Assembly (NCBI GenBank): GCA_019753285.1
Contig: JAIELD010000055.1
Location: forward strand, 1-64,000
Source: Beijerinckiaceae bacterium
GTDB lineage: Bacteria > Pseudomonadota > Alphaproteobacteria > Rhizobiales > Beijerinckiaceae
DNA: 64,000 nucleotides
Reading direction: 5' to 3'
How positions within the stretch are numbered: position 1 is the first letter of the stretch; every line of letters begins with the position of its first letter. Below are positions 35,133-43,588 of the stretch, piece after piece. The notes under the pieces were generated by a model that saw nothing but the letters and a program-made list of their open reading frames with translations, was not told the origin of the DNA and made no database searches. The translations under genes were made by a program, and so were the position numbers.

Positions 35133-36317
35133 TCAGGCGAGTGGCAAGCGGCGGTAGATGCCCGGCCGATCGGGATCACGGAACTTGTCATAGGGACCAT
35201 CGCGCAGGAACAGCGCGTGGCAATGGGCGAGCTTGTCCCTCGAAAGCGTCATGCCTATCCCCGGCGCGTCCGGCACGGCGACGACGTTGTCCCTTGGACG
35301 GAACGGCCCTTCCTCTATGACGTCGAAGGGCTGCATGTGGAACAGCGATTGCGAAGGCTCGCGAATATGTGAATGAGCTGCCGCCAGATGCAGGTAGACC
35401 GCGCTCGCAATGCCTGAATCGCCGGAGTAGCACCAGAAATCGACGCCGAGCTGCTCGCAGGCGCCGATGAACTTCAACGCGCGTCCGATGCCGCCATGCA
35501 CATTGACGTCCGTGCAGAATGCATCGGGAACGCCGAGCGCGGCGGCATGGCGAAGGTTCGGCGTGTGCGCGGAAAAGGCGATCGACGTGTGCCGCCGAAG
35601 GCGAGCCATGTCCTCGAACGTAGCGACAGGGTCTTCCCAGCAGCGGATGTCGAGCGGCTCCAGCCGCCGCGCGATCCGCCGCGCCTCCGTCAGGGAATAG
35701 GCCTTGTTGGAGTCGATCCGCAAAACGGCCGAAGGGCCGAAATGCTCGCGCAACAGCTCGACGGTCCGGATGGAGGGTTCGGGATCGGCGGTCGAAAGCT
35801 TGCCCTCGAACATCGTCGTGCCGAACCGCTCGTGCTGGCCGATGCAATAGTCGAGAACGGCCTCCGGGGTCGCCTCGCCGCCAATGCCTTCTTGGCGCTC
35901 ACGAAAGGCGAAGTAGTCCGTGAATGCGATCGCCTTTCGGTGCGCCCCACCGAAGAGGGCATGGAGCGGCCTGCCCCAGGCCTTGCCTCGAATGTCCCAG
36001 AGCGCCATCTCGATCGCGCCGAACGCCCGGACCGAGGCAAAATCGATATCGGTGTAGACGCCGCGCCATGATGGCAGGCAGAGCTCCTCGCAGCCGGCGA
36101 TGTCGATGGGGTCGCGGCCGATCAGCTTCGGCGCGAAACCATTCTCAATTGTCGCGACGTTGGCGGGGGACGGCCCTTCGCCGAGGCCGACGAGACCGTC
36201 AGAGGTTTCCACCTCGACGATCGTCTTCGAAAAGCCCGCCAGTGAGCCATACGACCACAGATAAGGCGCTTCGAGCGGGATGTTGACGGGCGTCGCCCTG
36301 ATGGCGGTGATCTTCAT
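35133..36317 (-). CDS. Mandelate racemase/muconate lactonizing enzyme family protein (atypical metal site)
   Basis: This 394-residue enolase-superfamily protein has the N-terminal capping domain (MKITAIRATPVNIPLEAPYL) and a TIM barrel with LRIDSNKAYS (D202, N204) and CWEDPV (E228), the first two Mg2+ ligands. Where family members usually have a third acidic ligand (x-D-E-S), it reads FSAHTPN (H251). The base at the end of the second strand is represented by K173 in FEGKL. The frame is open to 36773 within the ATPase gene, but the ATG at 36317 with AGGAT upstream is the start, in an ATGA overlap with a 42-residue ORF. Reaction unknown: abstraction of an alpha-proton from a carboxylate. Confidence 0.87.
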   Translation of the reverse strand: MKITAIRATPVNIPLEAPYLWSYGSLAGFSKTIVEVETSDGLVGLGEGPSPANVATIENGFAPKLIGRDPIDIAGCEELCLPSWRGVYTDIDFASVRAFGAIEMALWDIRGKAWGRPLHALFGGAHRKAIAFTDYFAFRERQEGIGGEATPEAVLDYCIGQHERFGTTMFEGKLSTADPEPSIRTVELLREHFGPSAVLRIDSNKAYSLTEARRIARRLEPLDIRCWEDPVATFEDMARLRRHTSIAFSAHTPNLRHAAALGVPDAFCTDVNVHGGIGRALKFIGACEQLGVDFWCYSGDSGIASAVYLHLAAAHSHIREPSQSLFHMQPFDVIEEGPFRPRDNVVAVPDAPGIGMTLSRDKLAHCHALFLRDGPYDKFRDPDRPGIYRRLPLA

Positions 36318-36442
36318 GCCGATATCCTGAGATCGAGCACGGCCAGAGCGGCATCCGAAATCTCGACCCCATCGGCCTCCGCCCCTTCGCCCCGCAGGCG
36401 GTGGGCGACGCTCGACTGCAATTCGGCCAGCGGCAGTCTCAT
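36314..36442 (-). CDS. 42-residue coupled ORF, possibly the N-terminal remnant of an LDH2-type dehydrogenase
   Basis: The ORF encodes 42 residues beginning MRLPLAELQSSVAHRLRGEG. Its ATG overlaps the stop of the upstream ATPase gene (ATGA), and its stop overlaps the ATG of the enolase-family gene in the same way, so it fills a gap that would otherwise break an all-overlapping operon. The pattern of ELxxxVxxxLxxxG followed by ISDAALAVLDLR resembles the first 40 residues of malate/L-lactate dehydrogenase (LDH2) proteins, which continue with RGxxSHG; here it stops. It could be a deletion remnant kept for translational coupling or a real micro-protein. The similarity is by eye. Confidence 0.5.
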   Translation of the reverse strand: MRLPLAELQSSVAHRLRGEGAEADGVEISDAALAVLDLRISA

Positions 36443-37422
36443 GGGACGGGCCGCGCGCGATCGAGGGAAAACGGAAAATGGCAACGCACGGAGCGCGCGT
36501 CGTCGAGAGCCGCGAGCGCGGGCATCTCGGCCGAACAGCGTGGCTGGGCCACCGGGCAGCGCGTGTGGAAGCGGCAGCCCGATGGCGGGTTGACGACGCT
36601 CGGGATCTCGCCAGTGAGGACGATGCGCTCTCTCCGGTTGCGCGGATCGACCGCCGGATTGGTCGACAGGAGAGCAGCGGCGTAAGGGTGCGCCGGGGCA
36701 TCGAACAGCGCCCGCGTCGGAGCCACCTCCACGATCTGGCCGAGATACATGACCGCCGTGCGCATGGTGACACGGCGGATGACGTTGAGGTTGTGGCTCA
36801 CCAGAAGATAGGTCAGAGCGAACTCCTGCTGGAGATCGAGCATCAGGTTGAGGAGTTCGCCCTGAACCGAGACGTCCAGCCCTGCGGTCGGTTCGTCCGC
36901 CACGATGATCTCAGGCTGCATCACCAGAGCGCGGGCGACGCCGACGCGGCGCGCCTGACCGCCCGAGATCTGGTGCGGGAACTTCTGCACGACATCGGCC
37001 GGAAGGCCGAGGCGGCGCAAAATCGCCTCCAGCCGCTCGAGCGATGGCCCGCGCGGCAGGCGATGGATGGCAATCGGCTCGGCGAGCGAGCGCCCGATCG
37101 TCATGCGCGGCGACAGCGAGGCGACCGCATCCTGAAGCAGCATCTGCGTCCGCCGGCGAAAGGCGAGCGGATCGTCGCGCAACTGCCGCCCGACATCCTC
37201 GCCGGCGATCTCGACTGTGCCGCCCGTCGGCGCGGTCAGGCCGATCACGACACGGCAAAGCGTCGTCTTGCCGGAACCGGATTCGCCGACGAGTCCGAGC
37301 ACCTCGCCCTTGTCCAGCGTCAGCGTCACATCGTCGAGCGCACGCACGCCGCCCTTGAACACGACGCTGACCGCTTGCAGGCTGACAAGGGGCGAGGCGG
37401 TATCGAAGCGGGCGATCGTCAT
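36439..37422 (-). CDS. Peptide/nickel-type ABC transporter ATP-binding protein (DppF-like)
   Basis: This 327-residue ATPase has Walker A GESGSGKTT, signature ISGGQARRVGVARAL, Walker B IIVADEPTAGLD, the switch His in LVSHNL, and the oligopeptide-transporter C-terminal extension with CRFHTRCPVAQPRC, a cysteine cluster typical of Dpp/Opp ATPases. The ATG at 37422 has GAGGAG upstream and overlaps the DppD-like stop by 4 bp. It couples downstream to the 42-residue ORF. Confidence 0.92.
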   Translation of the reverse strand: MTIARFDTASPLVSLQAVSVVFKGGVRALDDVTLTLDKGEVLGLVGESGSGKTTLCRVVIGLTAPTGGTVEIAGEDVGRQLRDDPLAFRRRTQMLLQDAVASLSPRMTIGRSLAEPIAIHRLPRGPSLERLEAILRRLGLPADVVQKFPHQISGGQARRVGVARALVMQPEIIVADEPTAGLDVSVQGELLNLMLDLQQEFALTYLLVSHNLNVIRRVTMRTAVMYLGQIVEVAPTRALFDAPAHPYAAALLSTNPAVDPRNRRERIVLTGEIPSVVNPPSGCRFHTRCPVAQPRCSAEMPALAALDDARSVRCHFPFSLDRARPVP

Positions 37423-38390
37423 GCGATCTCCTCGAACCGGATGCATGCGGCCCGGCCGCTGTCGGAGGGCCGGAGCGCGGGCACCGTGACGCGGCAGGCC
37501 TCGACGACATGGGGACAGCGCGGGGCGAAGATGCAGCCCGTCATCGGCGCGACAGGATCCTGCACCTCGCCTGGAATGGAGACGAGCCGGCCCTCCGCAT
37601 CATCCTCGATCTCGCAGGCCAGCAGGGCGCGTGTGTAGGGATGGCGCGGTCGCACGAGCACATCGGCGACGAGGCCGCTCTCGACGACCGTGCCGCCATA
37701 CATCACGCAAAGATCGTCGCAGAGCTCCGCGACGAGACCGAGATGGTGCGAAATGAAAACGATGGAGCCCGACAACTCTTGACGCAGCGATTTCAGCAAG
37801 TCGACGATCTGCGCTTCGACCGTCGCATCGAGCGCCGTGGTCGGCTCATCGGCGATCAGGAGATCCGGGCGCACGAGCAGCGCCATTGCGATCATCACCC
37901 GTTGCCGCATGCCGCCGGAAAGCTGATGCGGATAGGCCTCCAGCCTCAATCGCGCATCCGCAATGCCGACGCTGGTCAATGCCGCCTCGGCCTGCCGCAG
38001 CGCTTCCTTGCGCGGCAGGCCCGGCTCACGGCGGCGGATGACATCGACGAGGTGCGTCGCGACGGTGAAAACCGGATTGAGCGCCGTCATGGGGTCCTGG
38101 AAAATCTTGGCGATCCTCCTGCCGCGATAGGACTGCACCTCGCTCGGACGCAGCTTCAGCAGATCGACGCCGTCGAAGACGATTTCGCCGCTGACGCCGG
38201 AGACGTTGGCGGGAAGGAAGCTCAGCATCGTCTGCGCGAGGCTCGATTTGCCGGAGCCGGACTCGCCGACGATGCCAAGAATGCGGCCACGGCCGATCTC
38301 GAGGCTGATGCCGCGCAGAATATGCGCGACGCCGCGATTGGTCGATGCTTCGAGCTTGAGATCGCGGATCGAGACGAGCGGATGCACCAT
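37419..38390 (-). CDS. Peptide/nickel-type ABC transporter ATP-binding protein (DppD-like)
   Basis: This 323-residue ATPase has Walker [10 protein letters not shown], the [14 protein letters not shown] stretch after the Q-loop that marks Dpp/Opp ATPases, signature [15 protein letters not shown], Walker [13 protein letters not shown] and the cysteine-containing [14 protein letters not shown] near the C-terminus. The ATG at 38390 has GAGG 8 nt upstream; a TTG six bases earlier is less likely. It lies 2 bp after the permease stop. Confidence 0.92.
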   Translation of the reverse strand: MVHPLVSIRDLKLEASTNRGVAHILRGISLEIGRGRILGIVGESGSGKSSLAQTMLSFLPANVSGVSGEIVFDGVDLLKLRPSEVQSYRGRRIAKIFQDPMTALNPVFTVATHLVDVIRRREPGLPRKEALRQAEAALTSVGIADARLRLEAYPHQLSGGMRQRVMIAMALLVRPDLLIADEPTTALDATVEAQIVDLLKSLRQELSGSIVFISHHLGLVAELCDDLCVMYGGTVVESGLVADVLVRPRHPYTRALLACEIEDDAEGRLVSIPGEVQDPVAPMTGCIFAPRCPHVVEACRVTVPALRPSDSGRAACIRFEEIA

Positions 38391-38392
38391 GC

Positions 38393-39247
38393 TCAATGCC
38401 TCGGCCTGATGCGCGGATCGACCGCATCGCGCAGCGCCTCGCCAAACAGCGTGAAGCCAAGCGTCGCGAAGGCGAGCGCGAGGCTGGCGACGACCACGGG
38501 TATCCAGCTATCGGTCAGGAACTGGTAGCCGTCCTGCACCAGCGTGCCCCAGCTTGCGAGCGGAGGACGCACCCCAAGCCCGAGAAAGGACAGCCCCGCC
38601 TCGATCGTGATGACAACAGGAATGTCCATCGAGGCCAGCACCAGCAGCGTGCCCATGATGTTCGGCAGGATGTGCATGACGATGATGCGAGAGCCTGACG
38701 CGCCGAGGATGCGCTCCGCTTCGAGGAACGGCGCGTTCTTGAGCGTGAGCACCTGCGCCCGCGCGACGCGACCGAAGTGCGGCGTCAGCGTGATGGCGAC
38801 GATGATGATGACGATCGACATCGACGGCCCGAACACCGACACGATCGCCAGCGCGAGGACAAGGCTCGGAAACGACGAGATCACGTCGAACAGAATGAGG
38901 ATGACGCTTTCGGCCCGCGTCGAGAGGAAGGCCGCAAGAATGCCGAGGATCGTGCCGAAGCTCAGCGCAAGGATGATCGAGGTGAGCGCGACGAACATCG
39001 CGATCGTCGAGCCATGCACCAGACGCGAATAGAGATCGCGCCCGAGATGGTCGGTGCCGAGCCAATGGGCCGCGGAGGGCGGCGCGAACCGGTTGAGCAC
39101 GTCGAGCTGGTCGGGATCGTGCGTGGCGACGATCGGCGCGAAGACAGCCATCGCGATGATGATGAGCACGATGGCAAAACCGGTCGCGCCGATGAACGTG
39201 CCGCAGACCTTGCGCAGGATGCCGGCCAGGGCTGCCAGCGCCCTCAT
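38393..39247 (-). CDS. Peptide/nickel-type ABC transporter permease (DppC-like)
   Basis: This 284-residue permease has an N-terminal TM, the DppC-type HWLGTDHLGRDLYSRLVHG motif (about residues 61-79), several helices, and the coupling segment EAERILGASGSRIIVMHILP. The frame continues to 39637 inside the other permease gene, but the ATG at 39247, in an ATGA overlap with the dppB-like stop, is the start. Confidence 0.92.
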   Translation of the reverse strand: MRALAALAGILRKVCGTFIGATGFAIVLIIIAMAVFAPIVATHDPDQLDVLNRFAPPSAAHWLGTDHLGRDLYSRLVHGSTIAMFVALTSIILALSFGTILGILAAFLSTRAESVILILFDVISSFPSLVLALAIVSVFGPSMSIVIIIVAITLTPHFGRVARAQVLTLKNAPFLEAERILGASGSRIIVMHILPNIMGTLLVLASMDIPVVITIEAGLSFLGLGVRPPLASWGTLVQDGYQFLTDSWIPVVVASLALAFATLGFTLFGEALRDAVDPRIRPRH

Positions 39248-40206
39248 ACCGGAGATCCGCCAGCGCCGTCGCGCCGGATGCGGGGATCGAGCGCCGAATA
39301 GGACAGATCGACCACGAGGTTTATCAGCACGAACAGCACGACGACAACCAGCACCGCGCCCTGCACGACGGGGAAATTCCGTTCGGATATCGCGCCGTAG
39401 ATCAGGCGCCCCAGCCCCGGCCGCGCGAAGACGATCTCCACGAAGACGGCGTTGCCGAGGAGCCGGCCAAGGCCGAGCCCCAGGACGGCGATGGTCGGGA
39501 TGCAGGCGTTCTTCAACGCGTATTTGTAGGTAACCATCCGCTCGGAAAGGCCATAGGCGCGCGAGGTGCGGATATAAGGCTCGTTCAGCACCTCGAGCAT
39601 CGAGGTGCGCACAAGCCGGGCAATGAAGCCGATCCATGTGGCGGCGATGGAGAGCGTGGGCAGGATGAGCCGGCGCGCCGCGTCCCAGAAATCACCGCTG
39701 CGCCCGGCGCCGAGCACCGGCAACCAGTCGAGCCAGATCGAGAAGATCAGCAGCAGGAAGATCGCGATCACGAAGCTCGGCACGGCGATGAAGGCGACGG
39801 ACACGAAGGCGAGCACATTGTCGAGTAATGACCCGCGATGGGTCGCAGCATAGATACCGAGCGGAACGCCGGTGACGACCGCGAGCAGGATCGCCGAAAA
39901 GGTGAGGATGAGCGTGTCCGGCAGGACGTTGAGGACGAGGCTCCACACGCTGCGACCAGACACGACGTCGACGCCGAGATTGCCGCTGAGCACGTTGGCG
40001 AAAAAACGCCAGAGGCGAACATGGATCGGCTGGTCGAGACCCATCTCGCTGACGAAGCGCTTGACGAGTTCGGGCGAGGCCTGCGGGCCGAGAAGCGTCA
40101 CCGCAGGGTCACCCGGCACCACAGCCGTCAGCAGGAACAGGAGCAGCATCGCGCCGAACACGATCAGGACTGTGGTGACGAGACGGCTGAAAAAATACCT
40201 GAGCAT
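39244..40206 (-). CDS. Peptide/nickel-type ABC transporter permease (DppB-like)
   Basis: This 320-residue permease begins MLRYFFSRLVTTVLIVFG, followed by the periplasmic region with PGDPAVTLLG, helices, and the coupling loop RTSRAYGLSERMVTYKYALK near residues 205-225. The ATG at 40206 has AGGGACG just upstream; the GTG at 40221 is a poorer choice. It lies 40 bp after the binding-protein stop, with a strong hairpin in the gap. Confidence 0.92.
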   Translation of the reverse strand: MLRYFFSRLVTTVLIVFGAMLLLFLLTAVVPGDPAVTLLGPQASPELVKRFVSEMGLDQPIHVRLWRFFANVLSGNLGVDVVSGRSVWSLVLNVLPDTLILTFSAILLAVVTGVPLGIYAATHRGSLLDNVLAFVSVAFIAVPSFVIAIFLLLIFSIWLDWLPVLGAGRSGDFWDAARRLILPTLSIAATWIGFIARLVRTSMLEVLNEPYIRTSRAYGLSERMVTYKYALKNACIPTIAVLGLGLGRLLGNAVFVEIVFARPGLGRLIYGAISERNFPVVQGAVLVVVVLFVLINLVVDLSYSALDPRIRRDGAGGSPV

Positions 40207-40225
40207 CTCGTCCCTGATCACCTGT

Positions 40226-40245
40226 CGGCCGCGCCGGCGCGGCCG
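40226..40245 (-). terminator. Perfect 20-bp palindrome between dppA-like and dppB-like genes
   Basis: CGGCCGCGCC-GGCGCGGCCG is a perfect palindrome starting 1 bp after the binding-protein stop codon. It is all G+C and would form a very stable hairpin in the mRNA. There is no T-run, so full termination is unlikely. Such hairpins after solute-binding-protein genes commonly protect the upstream mRNA or attenuate the rest of the operon. Confidence 0.5.
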
Positions 40246-40246
40246 G

Positions 40247-41806
40247 TCAGGCGCCTACCGCGAAGCTGTCATACTGCCAGTCGAGCCAGCCGGGCACAGC
40301 CGCCGGCTTGATCCAGGGGCGGTGCACGAGCACGTTGACCTCGTTGGTGAGCCAGACGAAGGCGGCGCTCTTGTCCATCAGCTTCTGCGCGGCGATGACA
40401 TCCTCGATGCGCTTGTCCTTGTCGATCTCGCCGGCTGCCTTGGTGAACAGCGCGTCATAGTCGGGGTTTGCCCAGCGCTCCCAGTTCCAGTCGCCGACCT
40501 GGCCGGAGACGAACCATTGCATGATGAAGTTGGGATCGTGCTTGCCGTTGAAGCGCAGGATGAAGAGATCGAGGTTCTTGCCCGTATCGCCCTTGCCTGA
40601 ACTCCAGTAGGTGCCGCCTTCCTGCGCATCGACCTCGAGCGTGATGCCGACCTCGGCGAGCAGTGCGCGCGCAACAAGCGCCATGTTCTGGTAGGCCGGC
40701 TGGTTGAGGATGAGCAGCTTGAGCTTGAGGTTGCTCGCCCCTGCGTCGGCAAGCAGCTTCTTCGCCTCGGCGACATTGCGCTTGTAGACGGGTGCGTCCT
40801 TCCAGTGGCCGAGGATCTGCGGCGGAAGCAGCGTATTGAGCCTTGGCGCCTTGCCGTTGTAGCCAGCGGCCAGCATCTGGTCGACATCGAGCGCAAGGCG
40901 GATCGCCTGGCGGACGCGAATGTCCTTCAGGCCCTCTTTTTCGGTGTTCATGCCAAGCCAGACATAGGCGATGCTCGGCTGCTCGGTGACGACGAGCCCG
41001 GCGACCGAACGCAGAGGGTCGGCAGCCTGCGGCGACAGCACGGCAAAATCGATTTCGCCGGAGCGCAAGGCAAGATCGGTGGTGCGCGGATCGCCGATAT
41101 AGCGGATCGCGATCTCCTCATAGGCCGGCTTGGGGCCGGCATAGCCTTCGTGACGCTTCAGGAGCGCGCCACGCTGGCGCTCGAGATTGGTGACGATGTA
41201 GGGGCCTGAGCCGACGGGCTTCACCGAATGCTCGCCGCCGAGCTTCTCGACAGCCTTCTTCGAGACGATGCAGCCCGAGACATCGCCGATCGCGATATCG
41301 AAGAGATTGGCGCGCGGCTTGGTCAGGATGATGCGGCCGGTCAGCGGTCCTGTGACCTCGACCTTGTCGAGGTTGACCCAGTCTCCCTTGTAGGTCGAAG
41401 GCTTCGCGTCGCCGACGGGCGGCAGGCCGATGCGCTCGAACGAGAACTTCACATCTTCGGCGGTCATCTCGCCATAGCCGTCCGAGAAAATCTGGCCGGG
41501 CTTCAGCCTGAATTCGACGACGGTCGGCGAGACTTGCTTCACCTCCGCTGCCGCGTCGAGTTCGAGTTCAGCCGAATTCGGCTTCTGCTTCATGAGCCGC
41601 TGGAACACGCTGCGGCAGACATTGCCGTCCCAGGCGCCGGTTCGGTGCGCGGGGTCGAGATTGGTGAGGTCGCGATCGATGCGCACGGCGATGGTCTTGC
41701 GCGGACCCGCCTGCGCGAACGCGCCCTGCCCCGATGCCAGCGCGCCAAGCAAGCCGGCTGTCGCGGCCCCGGCCATGATTTCACGGCGGTTGATCGTGTT
41801 CGTCAT
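40247..41806 (-). CDS. Peptide/nickel-type (family 5) ABC transporter substrate-binding protein
   Basis: This 519-residue periplasmic protein has a Tat-like signal (INRREIMAGAATAGLLGALA, cleavage near GAFAQAG) and the family 5 core RTGAWDGNVCRSVFQRLMKQ, DVKFSFERIG and DIRVRQAIRLALDVDQML. The ATG at 41806 has GAGGAG upstream; the extra frame to 41923 is not used. It heads the dppABCDF-like operon, which ends in an enolase-family enzyme, a cyclodeaminase homologue and a PhnD-like protein. The ligand is probably a modified amino acid, opine or peptide. Confidence 0.92.
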   Translation of the reverse strand: MTNTINRREIMAGAATAGLLGALASGQGAFAQAGPRKTIAVRIDRDLTNLDPAHRTGAWDGNVCRSVFQRLMKQKPNSAELELDAAAEVKQVSPTVVEFRLKPGQIFSDGYGEMTAEDVKFSFERIGLPPVGDAKPSTYKGDWVNLDKVEVTGPLTGRIILTKPRANLFDIAIGDVSGCIVSKKAVEKLGGEHSVKPVGSGPYIVTNLERQRGALLKRHEGYAGPKPAYEEIAIRYIGDPRTTDLALRSGEIDFAVLSPQAADPLRSVAGLVVTEQPSIAYVWLGMNTEKEGLKDIRVRQAIRLALDVDQMLAAGYNGKAPRLNTLLPPQILGHWKDAPVYKRNVAEAKKLLADAGASNLKLKLLILNQPAYQNMALVARALLAEVGITLEVDAQEGGTYWSSGKGDTGKNLDLFILRFNGKHDPNFIMQWFVSGQVGDWNWERWANPDYDALFTKAAGEIDKDKRIEDVIAAQKLMDKSAAFVWLTNEVNVLVHRPWIKPAAVPGWLDWQYDSFAVGA

Positions 41807-42055
41807 GACGGTCTCCTCATCCGGCCCCACCATGACGTGACGGGCGCATTGGCAGTGGTCGAAACCCTGGTCGCCGACCTCGGCCTCGCTCGTTCCATCG
41901 AACTCGCACGCATCGAAAACCAACGTCAGTCACATTGCAAGCAAATATCGTGCGCCGCTCGAAGCACAGATGCAAGGATGACGGAGACGTGAACAACCGG
42001 CGGCAACGAACGAAAAAGACTCGCTAAATTTCAAGCCGCCGCAACGCGCCCGCGC

Positions 42056-43588
42056 TCAACTTGCCGGCACGATCGGCAAGCCGACCGCCGCGATCGACGC
42101 CAATATGTCAGATGTCACCTTTCGATCATCGAGCACATCGGCGACAGCCATTACGTCGAGCCCCGTCTCGCGGTCCGTCTCCAGCATCGGGAGCACGTCT
42201 CGAATGGACCGGTGCAGCGCGCCGGATGGCGATGACAGCCGCAGCCCCTCGCGAAGATCGATGGCCTGTGCCGCCACCGTCGCCTCGACCGCGACCAGCA
42301 GCTTGAACGAAACAAGTTGTTCGGCAAGTTTGCGCACCGCAAGCAGCGTCAGTGGAGCGCAATCCTCGACGGTGTCCGAGACGGGCAAGGCGTCGAGCGT
42401 CGCGGGAGCTGCGGCATGCCTGATCTCGGCATGGAGTCCTGCGGTCGTCTTCTGCATCGGCACGTATCCGGCGGACGCGCCTCCGATTGGCGAGAGGTAT
42501 TTCGGCAGGCCCGAGAGGGTGGGGTTCATGAGCTTCATGATGCGGTGCGCGCCAGCCGCAGCGAGATGCGCGAGCGAAATCCGCAGCGTGTCGATGGCGA
42601 GCGCCAGCGATTGCGTCTGGAAGTTCGGCGCGGAAAGCATGACCTCGTCCTCGATCAGAACCAGCGGGGTGTCGGTCGCGCCGTTGATCTCGACCTCGAC
42701 CTCCTGGCGGGCCTGCGCGAAAGCGCCGAAGGTCGAGCCGAACAGCGGAGCGAGGCAGCGGAACGACACCGCATCCTGGATTTTGCCGGGGTTTTCGTAG
42801 ATGGAACTTTCAGCCAGCAAGGCTCTGAACATCGCGCCCGCCTCGCGCTGGAAGACCGCCGGCCGAGCCGCGTTGATCCTGGCGTCGAAAATGGTGGGGT
42901 TCGCGCCATAGCCCTGATAGGAGAGCGCTGCCGCCGCGGCCGCGCAGGCCAGCGTATCGCCAAGATCGACCAGCGTCATGGCGACATGGCCGATGCTGGG
43001 AGCCGAACTGTTGCACATTGCGAGGCCGTCCTTCGGCTCCAGCTTCGCGGGCGAAAGACCGGCGCGCCGCAACGCCTCGCCACCCGGCAGCCGCTCGCCA
43101 TCGAACCAGGCTTCGGCACGGCCGATGAGCACGCCGCCGATATGGGCGGAGAGGCCGAGATCGGCGGCGCTGATCGTGCCCCGCGCCGGAATGACCGGCG
43201 TGAGGCCCCTGTTGAACATCTCTATAAGGAGCGCGAGCGTCGCGCGCGAAATGCCGGCCCCGCCCGACCCGATGCCGATGATGCGCGCCAAGAGCGCGGC
43301 GCGGCACAGCGGCTCCGGCAGCGGCTCACCGACACCGATGTTGCGACCGCGGATGAGCTGCTCCTGAAAGGCGCGGATATCCTCCGGGCTGATCCGGTAG
43401 CCAAGATTGCCGCCGAGGCCAGTATTGAGCCCATAAATGGGCTGTTCGCCCTCTGCGAATGCATCGACGATCTTTCGCGCCGCATCGACGCGGCCATACG
43501 CCTTTTCGGAAAGCCCGATCGGATCAGAAGCATTCACGATCGCGGCGAGGTCGAAAATGGTGAGCGGCGTATCGCCGAGCAGCTTCAT
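42056..43588 (-). CDS. Histidine/aromatic ammonia-lyase homologue lacking the MIO Ala-Ser-Gly triad
   Basis: This 510-residue protein is collinear with HutH along its length. The catalytic Tyr loop is present (IYGLNTGLGGNLG, Y52), as are MCNSSAPSIGH, QDAVSFRCLAPLFG and the long C-terminal helices. At the cofactor position, where true ammonia-lyases have A-S-G-D-L, it reads S-A-A-D-L (140-144, in RGTISAADLGLSAH), so the MIO group cannot form by the normal cyclization. Known MIO-free homologues such as ergothionase eliminate trimethylamine rather than ammonia. It overlaps the DUF1289 gene by 4 bp and belongs to the operon headed by the dimethylglycine-dehydrogenase-like gene. Confidence 0.85.
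   Translation of the reverse strand: MKLLGDTPLTIFDLAAIVNASDPIGLSEKAYGRVDAARKIVDAFAEGEQPIYGLNTGLGGNLGYRISPEDIRAFQEQLIRGRNIGVGEPLPEPLCRAALLARIIGIGSGGAGISRATLALLIEMFNRGLTPVIPARGTISAADLGLSAHIGGVLIGRAEAWFDGERLPGGEALRRAGLSPAKLEPKDGLAMCNSSAPSIGHVAMTLVDLGDTLACAAAAAALSYQGYGANPTIFDARINAARPAVFQREAGAMFRALLAESSIYENPGKIQDAVSFRCLAPLFGSTFGAFAQARQEVEVEINGATDTPLVLIEDEVMLSAPNFQTQSLALAIDTLRISLAHLAAAGAHRIMKLMNPTLSGLPKYLSPIGGASAGYVPMQKTTAGLHAEIRHAAAPATLDALPVSDTVEDCAPLTLLAVRKLAEQLVSFKLLVAVEATVAAQAIDLREGLRLSSPSGALHRSIRDVLPMLETDRETGLDVMAVADVLDDRKVTSDILASIAAVGLPIVPAS

Noticed and set aside
36318-36773. A long N-terminal extension of the enolase-family protein
   Set aside because: It runs through the ATPase gene in another frame and is low-complexity. 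The family N-terminus begins at the ATG at 36317.
42056-43588. Calling the second lyase a duplicate HutH
   Set aside because: The Ala-Ser-Gly triad is absent and conserved HutH loops ([17 protein letters not shown]) are changed, so a histidine ammonia-lyase name would be misleading.
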